Below, piece after piece: positions 43,504 to 51,416 of a stretch of DNA of 64,000 bases (position 1 is the first letter of the stretch; every line of letters begins with the position of its first letter). Below the pieces are notes generated by a model. That model made no database searches. It was not told where the DNA came from and worked only from the letters and a program-made list of their open reading frames with translations. The position numbers and the translations under genes are program-made. Source of the stretch: an uncultured Oscillospiraceae bacterium (GTDB lineage Bacteria; Bacillota; Clostridia; Oscillospirales; Oscillospiraceae); assembly GCA_944385435.1 (NCBI GenBank), contig CALWXG010000001.1:1-64000 (forward strand), read 5' to 3'.

Positions 43504-44142
43504 TCAGGTGGTGAGCAGCTCGTACGCCTTAATGGCGGCGCTGGCCGCGTCGTCGGTGTAGGCGTCGGCGCCGATGCTCTCACAGAATTCCTTGGTGACC
43601 GGCGCGCCGCCGATCATGATCTTTACCTTGTCCCGGATCCCGGCAGCTTCCGCAGCCTTGACCACCTCACCCATCACAGGCATGGTGGTGGTGAGCAGGG
43701 CAGAGCAGCCGATCAGGTCCGCGTCATGCTCAATGGCGCCCTGGACAAAGGCCTCGGGGGACACATCCACACCCAGGTCAAAGACCTCGATGCCCTTGCC
43801 CTCCATCATCATCTTCACCAGGTTCTTGCCGATGTCATGCAGATCGCCCTTCACGGTGCCCAGCACGATCTTGCCCACGCTGGTGGCGCCGGCCTCGGCC
43901 AGCAGAGGCTTGAGCAGCTCCGCGCCGGCGTTCATGGCGCGGGCAGCCACCAGCACCTCCGGCACGAAAATCTCGTTGTCCCGGAACTTCACGCCCACCC
44001 GGTCCATGCCGGGCAGCAGCCCCTCGGTGAGGATCTGCTGGGGGGGAATTCCCTCGTCAATGGCCTGCTGCACATACTGCACCACCAGTTTGCGCTTGCC
44101 CTTTTCCAGGGCCTCGCCGATTTGCTTCAACACTTCACTCAT
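43504..44142 (-). CDS. Corrinoid-binding methyl-transfer protein (MtbC/MtmC-like)
   Basis: 212 residues. An N-terminal helical cap (B12-binding_2 type) is followed by the Rossmann-like B12 domain with DLHDIGKN: Asp100, His102 and Gly105 fit DxHxxG, with His102 the lower cobalt ligand. SALLTTTMPVM and GGAPVT complete the motif set. It carries the methyl group between the substrate-demethylating and acceptor methyltransferases. ATG 44142 has GGAGG at the right distance. The UroD-fold gene is 17 bp upstream in the same operon. Confidence 0.95.
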   Translation of the reverse strand: MSEVLKQIGEALEKGKRKLVVQYVQQAIDEGIPPQQILTEGLLPGMDRVGVKFRDNEIFVPEVLVAARAMNAGAELLKPLLAEAGATSVGKIVLGTVKGDLHDIGKNLVKMMMEGKGIEVFDLGVDVSPEAFVQGAIEHDADLIGCSALLTTTMPVMGEVVKAAEAAGIRDKVKIMIGGAPVTKEFCESIGADAYTDDAASAAIKAYELLTT

Positions 44143-44159
44143 TGTATGCACCTCCAAAA

Positions 44160-45263
44160 TTATGCCCGGACAGAGTCCATCAGAGCCTTAAGATTTTCCA
44201 GTTTGCAGTTCAGGGGGATCTCACAGCCGGAGCCCACCACGAAGCCGCCGCCCATGGCCATCTCCACCAGGTCGGCGCAGTAGGCGGACACCTCGTCCGG
44301 TGTGCCGAAAGCCATCAGCGTAGCGGGCACGTCGCCCCGGATGGCCTGCCAGCCCTTGAGGATCTCATGGGCGGCGTGGATATCCGTCACGCCGTCCAGC
44401 TCGATCATCACGCTGCCCTTGGGCACCTCCAGGAATTTGGGCAGCATGGGCAGCCAGTTGCCGTCGGCGTGTACCACCACCTGGACGCCGGCGCCGTGCA
44501 GGCCCAGGATGAGCTCCTTCAGGGAGGGCCAGGAGAACTCCTCGAAGATCTCCGGGGAGATGGAGTTGGCGTCGGAACGCATGGCGTACAGGCTGGCCCG
44601 CTTCACGGGGGAGTGCTCCAGGGTGCCCAGGATGTTGCCCAGCACCTCCGGAGTGCCCTTGTTGATGGCGGCCTTCACCAGGTCGGGCTCATCGTACAGG
44701 TCAAAGATAAACTCCTGGAAAGAGCGCACCATGGACAGGGTGTCAAAGGGGGTTCCGGAGGCAGTGCCGTGGATGGGGCACACTCCGTGAGAGCCCAGAT
44801 ATTGTCCCACCTTGGCGGCATTCATTCCCACCTGCATCCAGCGCTGGCCCATCTCAGGTCCGGTCATGGGCGGGTGCTGGATGGTGCACAGGTAGCGGTT
44901 ATACCACTGCATGTATCCATGGTCGATGATGTCCTGGTAGTCCTCCACCTCCATGTGGCAGCTCTCCTTGAACTGGTAGGACTCGTCCTCTCCCAGCTCA
45001 AAGCCGGGGCGAAGCGCCTCCAGACCCATCAGGAAAATGACGTCTTCCGGTCCATTTCCCTGGCAAAGGTCCGGATAGCCCACCTTCTGGAAGGTGATGT
45101 CCAGGGCCTGGAGCCACTTGTCGGTGTCGGAGATGATCTCCTTCTGGGTCATACCGGCCACCTTGCCGGGATAGAGCAGCATCATGGGATAGACGGGGAT
45201 GTCCTGGCGGCGGGCCACAGGGGTCAGTTCAAAGCAGTGTTGGATTTTTTCAAAGGAATTCAT
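44160..45263 (-). CDS. UroD-fold protein, likely substrate-side methyltransferase
   Basis: 367 residues of the uroporphyrinogen-decarboxylase/methyltransferase fold (LTPVARRQDIPVYPMMLLYPGK, EEFSWPSLKELILGLHGAGVQVVVHADGNW). In contrast to the paralogue at 41169, the HxC zinc motif reads His265-Ala-Asp267; Cys347 is kept. It is thus unlikely to act on a thiol and may instead demethylate the primary substrate, handing the methyl to the corrinoid protein encoded just downstream. The start ATG 45263 is preceded by AAAGGGG. LysR gene lies upstream. Confidence 0.85.
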   Translation of the reverse strand: MNSFEKIQHCFELTPVARRQDIPVYPMMLLYPGKVAGMTQKEIISDTDKWLQALDITFQKVGYPDLCQGNGPEDVIFLMGLEALRPGFELGEDESYQFKESCHMEVEDYQDIIDHGYMQWYNRYLCTIQHPPMTGPEMGQRWMQVGMNAAKVGQYLGSHGVCPIHGTASGTPFDTLSMVRSFQEFIFDLYDEPDLVKAAINKGTPEVLGNILGTLEHSPVKRASLYAMRSDANSISPEIFEEFSWPSLKELILGLHGAGVQVVVHADGNWLPMLPKFLEVPKGSVMIELDGVTDIHAAHEILKGWQAIRGDVPATLMAFGTPDEVSAYCADLVEMAMGGGFVVGSGCEIPLNCKLENLKALMDSVRA

Positions 45264-45358
45264 GGAATCGCCCCTTTCCAAGCGAATTGATACCTCAATT
45301 TTAGAGTGCGCCGGGGCAAAAGGGAAATAGAGAATTCGATTCGTCCGATAGCAATCTG

Positions 45359-46252
45359 TTATTGCTTGTCCGGCCAGCCCTCCAGCAGCTCGGCAAACAG
45401 CGCGATGGCGGGATTCAGGTTGTTCTTCCTCCATACCACACAGGCGGAGGCGTCTCCCACCGGGATTTCCGAGAGCAGACGAATGGAGGGATTCTTGGTC
45501 AGGGCGGAGAAGTGATTGACCACGCCGATGCCCAATCCCGCCTCAATCCACAGGGTGATGGTGGCAAAATTCGGCCCGATCCGGATATTGTCCGGGACCC
45601 AGCCCAGGAGCTTCAGCTGTTCCAGCAGCTTGTCGTGCCCGGCGCGGCTGTCCTCCTGGGAGATCAGCAGCAGGGTCTCCCCCGCCAGGTCCTCCGCTTT
45701 GACGACCTCTTTCCGGCAGACAGGCAGGCTGGTGGAGGCGGCGAATACCGCGTTGTCCTGCTCAAATACCCGCCAGACCACACCGCTCATATCCTGGATG
45801 TCAACTTCCAGGGTAATGGCCGCGTCAATCCGCCCGTCAATCAGCTGTTGCCGGAGCTGGCCAAAGGACCCCTGCTGCAGCCGGAAATCTATGCTGGGAT
45901 ACCGCTTGATAAAATCCCTGCACAGCCGGGTATAGGTTCCCCCCATCCACTGGCTCTCCAGCACCCCGATGGTCAGGCTGCCGCTGTACCCCATACCCAC
46001 GGTTTTGGTCCGGGCGATCAGGTCTTCCAGAGAGGCATACAGCCCTCCCAGCTCACTGGCCAGCAAGGTGCCTGCCGGAGTCAGCCGGACATTTTTGGAG
46101 TCCCGGATCAGCAGCAGGGTGTTCAGCTCCTGCTCCAGGGTGGAGATCTGGCGGCTGAGGGCCGGCTGGGACAGGTAGAGCCTGGCGGCGGCCTTGGTGA
46201 AATTCAGTGTCTCGGACAGGGCCAGAAAACACTTGATCTGCGTGGTGTTCAC
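45359..46252 (-). CDS. LysR family transcriptional regulator
   Basis: 297 residues. N-terminal winged HTH (MNTTQIKCFLALSETLNFTKAAARLYLSQPALSRQISTLEQEL) and a periplasmic-binding-like effector domain of usual length (GLGIGVVNHFSALTK, VVWRKNNLNPAIALFAELL). It is 95 bp upstream of, and in the same direction as, the UroD-fold/corrinoid operon, so it most likely controls that operon in response to its substrate. Confidence 0.93.
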   Translation of the reverse strand: MNTTQIKCFLALSETLNFTKAAARLYLSQPALSRQISTLEQELNTLLLIRDSKNVRLTPAGTLLASELGGLYASLEDLIARTKTVGMGYSGSLTIGVLESQWMGGTYTRLCRDFIKRYPSIDFRLQQGSFGQLRQQLIDGRIDAAITLEVDIQDMSGVVWRVFEQDNAVFAASTSLPVCRKEVVKAEDLAGETLLLISQEDSRAGHDKLLEQLKLLGWVPDNIRIGPNFATITLWIEAGLGIGVVNHFSALTKNPSIRLLSEIPVGDASACVVWRKNNLNPAIALFAELLEGWPDKQ

Positions 46253-46373
46253 ACCGGTGCCTCCCTTCCGCCAGTCGGGCAGCTCTCCCTCACAGGCTTT
46301 CCTCTATCATACAATAATTGTCTGGCCGATGCAACCTTACCAGACAGAGAAAAGTATTTAATTTACCGGCGGC

Positions 46374-46424
46374 AAAAACCCTGCGGGCAGCGGGAAGAGG
46401 TTCTCCTTCCCACTGCCCGCAGGG
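46374..46424 (-). terminator. Intrinsic terminator after YwlG-like gene
   Basis: Long stem CCCTGCGGGCAGCGGGAAG / TTCCCACTGCCCGCAGGG with TTTTT on the minus strand, downstream of the gene ending at 46466. Confidence 0.9.
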
Positions 46425-46465
46425 TCCTGCCCCGGGTTCTTTCCCGATTTTGTTTTCGCGCCTTC

Positions 46466-47014
46466 TCACTCATAGACTGCCCGGGCCCCGCCGATCAGCT
46501 TGGGCCGGGTGCGGGCACACAGCAGAATGGCCTGTCCGATGTGATCCAGGCTCAGCCGCATCGGCACTGCCACATCCCGCAGGTGCATCCCGATGAGGGT
46601 CCCGCCGATGTCCAGCCCGGCGTGGGCCCGGATGTGTTCCACCGCCACCGGGGCGTCAAACTCCCGCCAGGCGGTGGTGGCGAAAGAGCCCCCCGCCTTG
46701 GGCTGGGGCACCACCCACACCGGGTCATAGCCGTACTGCCGGGCGCAGGCCTCCTCCAGAATAAGCGCCCGGTTCAGATGCTCACAGCACTGGGCGGCCA
46801 GCCAGATCCCCCGCTCCCGGAGCACCGGATCGATTCCGGCAAACACCGCCTGGGCCGCCTCCAGGCTGGAGGCATGTCCGATCTGGCCTCCGGTGATCTC
46901 TGAGGAGGAACAGCCCACCACAAAGAGATCTCCGGCACGCAGGTTGGCCGCCTCCAGCAGCTCCAGCACCGCCTGCCGGGCCTGCGCTGTAATCGTGTTC
47001 AAATTCAGTTCCAT
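46466..47014 (-). CDS. TIGR01440/UPF0340 family protein (YwlG-like)
   Basis: 182 residues. The family pattern is clear: FVVGCSSSEITGGQIGHASSLEAAQAVFAGI, WLAAQCCEHLNRALILEE, the VWVVPQPKAGGSFATTAWREFDAPVAVEHIRAHAGLDIGGTLIGMHLR block and the C-terminal ARTRPKLIGGARAVY. The fold is unassigned in function. The ATG at 47014 has AGAGGTG upstream; a start at 47041 would run into the upstream gene. It follows a short-chain dehydrogenase gene by 27 bp. Confidence 0.88.
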   Translation of the reverse strand: MELNLNTITAQARQAVLELLEAANLRAGDLFVVGCSSSEITGGQIGHASSLEAAQAVFAGIDPVLRERGIWLAAQCCEHLNRALILEEACARQYGYDPVWVVPQPKAGGSFATTAWREFDAPVAVEHIRAHAGLDIGGTLIGMHLRDVAVPMRLSLDHIGQAILLCARTRPKLIGGARAVYE

Positions 47015-47041
47015 TTCCAGCACCTCTTTCTGCCGCGTCAC

Positions 47042-47809
47042 TCACAGCCGCCGGAGCAAATCCATCAGCGGCACCATCACAAAATGGGGAATAAATTTGG
47101 CCGCCACCCGGTGGACCATACACACCGGGCCCGGAGTGGATACCCACAGATTCAGTCTGCTGTCCAGCAGGGCCCAGCGCACCACCGTTCTGGCCCGGGA
47201 GGCCAGGGGAAAGTGCCGGAATCCTCTGGGTTCCCACTCCTTCGCCCTGGGGATAAACTCGGTGTCCTTGATCCAGTAGGGGCACACTGCGGTGACGTGG
47301 ATGCCCTTCCCCAGCAGCTCGTAGTGGAGGGTCTTGGTGTAGCTCTGCAAGAACGCCTTGGTGGCGGCGTATACATTCAGCTCCGGCATGGGCTGGAAGC
47401 CGGCGGTGGAGCAAATCTCCAGAATCCGGCTGCCCCGGCCCAGATAGGGCAGGCAGGCTGATGTGACGTCCACCGCCGCCTTGCAGTTCACGTCGATCAT
47501 GGCGTCGTTGTCCCGGTCGGAGATCTCCCAGGTCTTTCCGATCCGGCCCAGGCCTGCGGCGCACACCAGCACCGACACCTGCGGCCGCTCCCTGCTCAGC
47601 AGATCCTTCAAAAACCGGATGTTCTCCCCCTGTGTGAGATCCAGAGCCAGCGGGCGCACGGTGTGGACGCACTGCCCTGCCAACTCCTCCAGCCGCTCCT
47701 TCCGCCGGGCCACCGCCCAGATCTCATCCAGGTCTTTCTCCCCGTCCAGCTGCCGGACAAACTCCCGGCCCAGCCCGCTGGACGCCCCTGTCACCAACGC
47801 AAGTTTCAT
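47042..47809 (-). CDS. Short-chain dehydrogenase/reductase
   Basis: 255 residues. NAD(P)-binding TGASSGLG at 7-14, NxxG-like segment CAAGLGRI, catalytic Ser in CSTAGFQ, and YAATKAF (YxxxK). The end VAAKFIPHFVMVPLMDLLRRL is amphipathic and may bind membrane, as in some acyl- or steroid-type SDRs. Substrate unknown. It shares an operon with the YwlG-like gene and starts 36 bp after the M32 carboxypeptidase. Confidence 0.9.
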   Translation of the reverse strand: MKLALVTGASSGLGREFVRQLDGEKDLDEIWAVARRKERLEELAGQCVHTVRPLALDLTQGENIRFLKDLLSRERPQVSVLVCAAGLGRIGKTWEISDRDNDAMIDVNCKAAVDVTSACLPYLGRGSRILEICSTAGFQPMPELNVYAATKAFLQSYTKTLHYELLGKGIHVTAVCPYWIKDTEFIPRAKEWEPRGFRHFPLASRARTVVRWALLDSRLNLWVSTPGPVCMVHRVAAKFIPHFVMVPLMDLLRRL

Positions 47810-47845
47810 CCGCCGCCCCCTGCTTCCGCCCCCCGCGGGGCCATG

Positions 47846-49342
47846 TCACAGCTGATACAGCTCAGAGTACTTCTTAACCAGATAGTCGGTGTACACCGTG
47901 GGGTCGAAGGGACCGCAGGCGTTTTCCACCACCTGGGCCGGGGTGAGCAGTCCTCCGTACTGATGGACCTTGTCCTTCAGCCAGGCGGACACCTGGGACA
48001 GATCTCCCCGGCTCACCGGGCCCCACACATCCATCTCCCCTTCCATATTGCGCAGCATCTGGGCCCCGTATGCACTGCCCAGGGCGTAGGAGGGAAAATA
48101 GCCGAAGGAGCCGCCGGACCAGTGGGAGTCCTGGAGGCAGCCGTGGGCGTCATCGGGCACGTCCACACCCAGATACTCCTTGTACAGCCGGTTCCAGGTC
48201 TCCGGCACGTCCTTCACCTCCAGGGTACCGCCGATGAGCTGCTTTTCGATCTCATAGCGCACCATGATGTGCAGGCAGTAGGTGAGCTCATCCGCCTCAA
48301 TGCGGATGAGGGAGGGCTGGGCCTTGTTCACCGCCCGGTAGAACTGCTCCGCATTCACGCCCTCCAGCTGCTCCGGGAAGAGCTCCTGCAGTTTGGGAAA
48401 CACAGCCCGGATGAAGGGCAGGGACCGGCCGATGAGGTTCTCATAGAACCGGGACTGGCTCTCGTGCACGCCCATGGACACGCCCCCCGCCAGGCAGGTA
48501 TACTGGATGTCGTCCCGGATGTTCAGCTCATATCGGGCGTGGCCGCCCTCGTGGATGACCGAGTACATGGAGCTGGCCACGTTGTGTTCATCGTAGTTGG
48601 TGGTGATGCGCACGTCCTGGTTGTTGAAATTCAGGGTGAAGGGATGCTCCGTCTCTCCGATGCCGCAGTGGCCCCGGTCCAGATCCAGCACCTCCATGAG
48701 ATAGTCGGACAGCTTCCGCTGTCCCTGCGCCGGGTAATAGCGGTACAGGAAACTGTCATCCGGCTGTTCCTTCTCCCCGATGGCCCGGATCACCGGCACC
48801 AGCTTGTCCCGGACGGCGGCGAAAAATTTGTCCAGATAGGCCATGTCCACGCCCCGCTCATACTCATTGAGCAGGGCGTCGTAGGGCGCCTTGTCCGGGT
48901 CATAGTAGCCGGCGAACTTCCGGTTGAAGGCCACCAGCTTCTCCAGCACCGGCCGGAAGGAGGCAAAGTCGCTTTGCTCCTTGGCCTTGTGCCACACGTC
49001 GCTGGCCTCGTTGGTAAGCTGGGCGTACTCCATGTACTCGTCGGTGGGAATGCGGGACATCTGCTTCCATCTGCGGCTCAGCTCCTCCACCTGCCGCCGC
49101 TGGGGGAAGGTGAGTTCCCCGCTGCGCTCCTCCAGGAAATCCAGCAGCTTTCCCACCTCCGGGTCGGCAAAGAGCTTGTGCTCCTCCCCGGCCAGGATGC
49201 CCAGGGCCACACCCCGGCCCTGGGCCGTATTTTTTGGCGCCACCGTCACACTGTCCAGATACAGGGACGACGCGGCGCACTGATAGGCATACATCTTCTT
49301 CTGGAGGGCGTCCAGCCGCTCCAGGGCTTCTTTCACTTCCAT
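47846..49342 (-). CDS. M32 family metallocarboxypeptidase (Taq type)
   Basis: 498 residues, standard for M32. The zinc motif is HEGGH (VIHEGGHARYE), with the M32 follow-up sequence GGVSMGVHESQSRFYENLIGRS and the DELTYCLHIMVRYEIEKQLI and GCLQDSHWSGGSFGYFPSYALG motifs. It removes C-terminal residues from peptides. ATG 49342 is preferred (GAGGA 9 bases upstream) over in-frame starts at 49357 and 49408. Confidence 0.96.
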   Translation of the reverse strand: MEVKEALERLDALQKKMYAYQCAASSLYLDSVTVAPKNTAQGRGVALGILAGEEHKLFADPEVGKLLDFLEERSGELTFPQRRQVEELSRRWKQMSRIPTDEYMEYAQLTNEASDVWHKAKEQSDFASFRPVLEKLVAFNRKFAGYYDPDKAPYDALLNEYERGVDMAYLDKFFAAVRDKLVPVIRAIGEKEQPDDSFLYRYYPAQGQRKLSDYLMEVLDLDRGHCGIGETEHPFTLNFNNQDVRITTNYDEHNVASSMYSVIHEGGHARYELNIRDDIQYTCLAGGVSMGVHESQSRFYENLIGRSLPFIRAVFPKLQELFPEQLEGVNAEQFYRAVNKAQPSLIRIEADELTYCLHIMVRYEIEKQLIGGTLEVKDVPETWNRLYKEYLGVDVPDDAHGCLQDSHWSGGSFGYFPSYALGSAYGAQMLRNMEGEMDVWGPVSRGDLSQVSAWLKDKVHQYGGLLTPAQVVENACGPFDPTVYTDYLVKKYSELYQL

Positions 49343-49415
49343 GGGATCTGTCCTCATTTCTCTTTTGTTTCGCGCCGGAACTGCCGGCGCACCGCAAGCA
49401 TTCCTCAAATATTCC

Positions 49416-49721
49416 TCACATTCCGCCGGGCCGCTGCACCAGCTTCACCCCGCTGCGTAGACTCATGGCCCTTGCCAGCATCAGGCCTTCCTCATCCAGG
49501 CCCTCGTCCCGGATGACCACCGTCCCCCGCCACAATCCGGTGCTGCGCAGCCACAGCAGCCCTCTCACCGCCTGCTCCAGCTCCCCGCCGTTCCCGTGCG
49601 CTTCCAGCACAATGCGCATGGGGCTGCGCAGGGGCAGCAGAAGCCATCCCACTCCCAGCCACACCAGACACACCAGCCCGAAGGCGGCCAGCAGGGTCAG
49701 CAGCAGTTCCAGTACGGTCAT
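49416..49721 (-). CDS. Small membrane-anchored hypothetical protein
   Basis: 101 residues, family not recognised. One membrane helix (about 3-30, LLLTLLAAFGLVCLVWLGVGWLLL) and a cytoplasmic or external domain with MRIVLEAHGNGGELEQAVRGLLWLRSTGLW and VVIRDEGLDEEGLMLARAM, which looks like a small alpha/beta unit. GGGAGGTGGG precedes the ATG. It lies between the carboxypeptidase and a histidine phosphatase gene. Confidence 0.75.
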   Translation of the reverse strand: MTVLELLLTLLAAFGLVCLVWLGVGWLLLPLRSPMRIVLEAHGNGGELEQAVRGLLWLRSTGLWRGTVVIRDEGLDEEGLMLARAMSLRSGVKLVQRPGGM

Positions 49722-49768
49722 ACACTTCCCACCTCCCGGACCATTCTATGCCGGGCGGCGGGGCGCCG

Positions 49769-50356
49769 TTACAGGTTGAAGCCGATCAGCCGCGCCTGTC
49801 CGCCCGCCACTTCAATGGCGGTGTAGGCCCCGTGGTCAAAAAACCAGCCGGGACGCAGCAGCTGCCCCTCCCCGGCCAGGCCCAGGTGTTTCAGGATCAG
49901 GGACAGGGAGCCATTGTGGGCCACCACCAGGGTATCCTCCCCCCGGCGGACGATCCCGTCCACGCAGGCGCCCACCCGCCGGGCCATCTCCTCCGGCCCC
50001 TCTCCCTCCGGGGGCGTGGTGTGGAACCAGTCCTTCACCAGCCGCTCCACCAGATCCCCGTGGCTGGCCTGGGCCTGCTGCCAGGTGCAGTCCTCAAAGG
50101 CGCCCATATTCTGCTCCCGCAGGCCGGGGCAGGACTTCGGCACGATGCCCCTGCCCTCCAGGCAGATCAGTGCCGTCTCCCAGGCCCGGGCCAGGTCGCT
50201 GGCCACGCACCGGGTGAAGGACACCGCCCGCAGCTTGTCCCTCGCCTGCCGGGCCTGCTCCCGCCCCAACTGGGTGAGGGGGTGGTCCGACCAGCCGAAA
50301 AACAGTTTTTGTTCGTTGCCCACGGACTGGCCGTGGCGCACCAGATACAGATACAT
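49769..50356 (-). CDS. Histidine phosphatase family protein
   Basis: 195 residues. RHG motif VRHGQSVGNEQKLFFG near the N-terminus, GREQARQARDKL, SDLARAWETA and the second catalytic His in LVVAHNGSLSLI. It belongs to the phosphoglycerate-mutase-like branch that includes alpha-ribazole phosphatase CobC. B12 genes are in the window, but no other cobalamin-synthesis gene is next to it, so CobC is only a possibility. Confidence 0.9.
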   Translation of the reverse strand: MYLYLVRHGQSVGNEQKLFFGWSDHPLTQLGREQARQARDKLRAVSFTRCVASDLARAWETALICLEGRGIVPKSCPGLREQNMGAFEDCTWQQAQASHGDLVERLVKDWFHTTPPEGEGPEEMARRVGACVDGIVRRGEDTLVVAHNGSLSLILKHLGLAGEGQLLRPGWFFDHGAYTAIEVAGGQARLIGFNL

Positions 50357-50368
50357 GGCATATTCACC

Positions 50369-50854
50369 TCAAAACAAGCTGGTGATTCCAAAGGCAAGGG
50401 CACTGATCAGAAAACCCGCGACGGCCACACCGAGAAAGATGGATGGGAGCGCCCGTTTCAACGGCATATCCAGAAAGGCAGCTGCCAGACCTCCGGTCCA
50501 GGCGCCGGTTCCCGGCAGGGGAACGGCCACAAAAATGGCCAGGCCCAGATACTTGTACCGGGATACCTTTTCCCCCTTCAGGTGCGCTTTGTCCTCCAGC
50601 CGGTCCACCAGGTGGTCCAGTCGGGGCAGGCGGCTGCGCATCCACTGGAAAATTCTCCGGATATAGGCCAGGATGAAAGGTACGGGCAGCATATTTCCGA
50701 TCATGGCCGCCAGATAGGCCGCCCACACCGGCAGCCCGGCAGCCACCCCGAAGGGAATCCCGCCCCGCAGCTCCACCACCGGAACCATGGACACCAGAAC
50801 CGTCCATAGAAATTCACCGCCCTGGGTTTGCGTCAGCCAATCCATCAATTCCAT
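50369..50854 (-). CDS. COG2426 small multidrug-export-type membrane protein
   Basis: 161 residues, about four to five hydrophobic segments: VLVSMVPVVELRGGIPFGVAAGLPVWAAYLAAMIGNMLPVPFILAY includes the family motif PxxELRGxIP and the second half YLGLAIFVAVPLPGTGAWTGGLAAAF carries the PLPGTGAWTG signature. The export annotation of this family is weak; a DedA-like or transport role is inferred. It starts near the 3' side of the uvrA repeat array. Confidence 0.9.
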   Translation of the reverse strand: MELMDWLTQTQGGEFLWTVLVSMVPVVELRGGIPFGVAAGLPVWAAYLAAMIGNMLPVPFILAYIRRIFQWMRSRLPRLDHLVDRLEDKAHLKGEKVSRYKYLGLAIFVAVPLPGTGAWTGGLAAAFLDMPLKRALPSIFLGVAVAGFLISALAFGITSLF

Positions 50855-50906
50855 GCTCTGCTTCCACGCCTTTCTTCTCTACGGGCTTCTGTCTGAACCT
50901 CCGGGC

Positions 50907-51161
50907 TCACTTCAGCATCCGCTTCAGATACCGCCCGGTGTAGGACGCCTCGCAGGCCGCCACTTCTTCCGGGGTGCCCGTGCAGACAATAGTTCCCCCG
51001 CCGGCGCCGTTCCCCGTGGGTCAGGCCCCACGGGGGCCCCGGTTTTCATCCTGCTCGGGCCGAGTGAATCGGCCCTGCGCCAAGGTTTTTGCCCCGGGCA
51101 AAAACCTTGCACGGCGCAAGCGCCGCCCCATCTCCGATGGGGTCCCCGGGCGGCGCCGGGC
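50907..51161 (-). repeat. Tandem repeat unit 1 (uvrA 3' end plus palindromic spacer)
   Basis: A 255-bp unit. Bases 50907-51009 match the last 103 bp of uvrA (51417-51519) with two substitutions; 51010-51161 is a spacer rich in hairpins. It carries a uvrA stop codon and no start, so it encodes no UvrA product. Confidence 0.92.
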
Positions 51162-51416
51162 TCACTTCAGCATCCGCTTCAGATACCGCCCGGTGTAGGA
51201 CGCCTCACAGGCCGCCACTTCTTCCGGGGTGCCCGTGCAAACAATAGTTCCCCCGCCGGCGCCGTTCCCCGTGGGTCAGGCCCCACGGGGGCCCCGGTTT
51301 TCATCCTGCTCGGGCCGAGTGAATCGGCCCTGCGCCAAGGTTTTTGCCCCGGGCAAAAACCTTGCACGGCGCAAGCGCCGCCCCATCTCCGATGGGGTCC
51401 CCGGGCGGCGCCGGGC
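51162..51416 (-). repeat. Tandem repeat unit 2 (uvrA 3' end plus palindromic spacer)
   Basis: Second 255-bp unit, apparently identical to the third partial copy (the uvrA 3' end) and differing from unit 1 at two sites. Its spacer includes strong hairpins: CCCCGTGGG/CCCACGGGG, GGGCCGA/TCGGCCC, AAGGTTTTTGCCC/GGGCAAAAACCTT and CCCATC/GATGGG. Confidence 0.92.
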
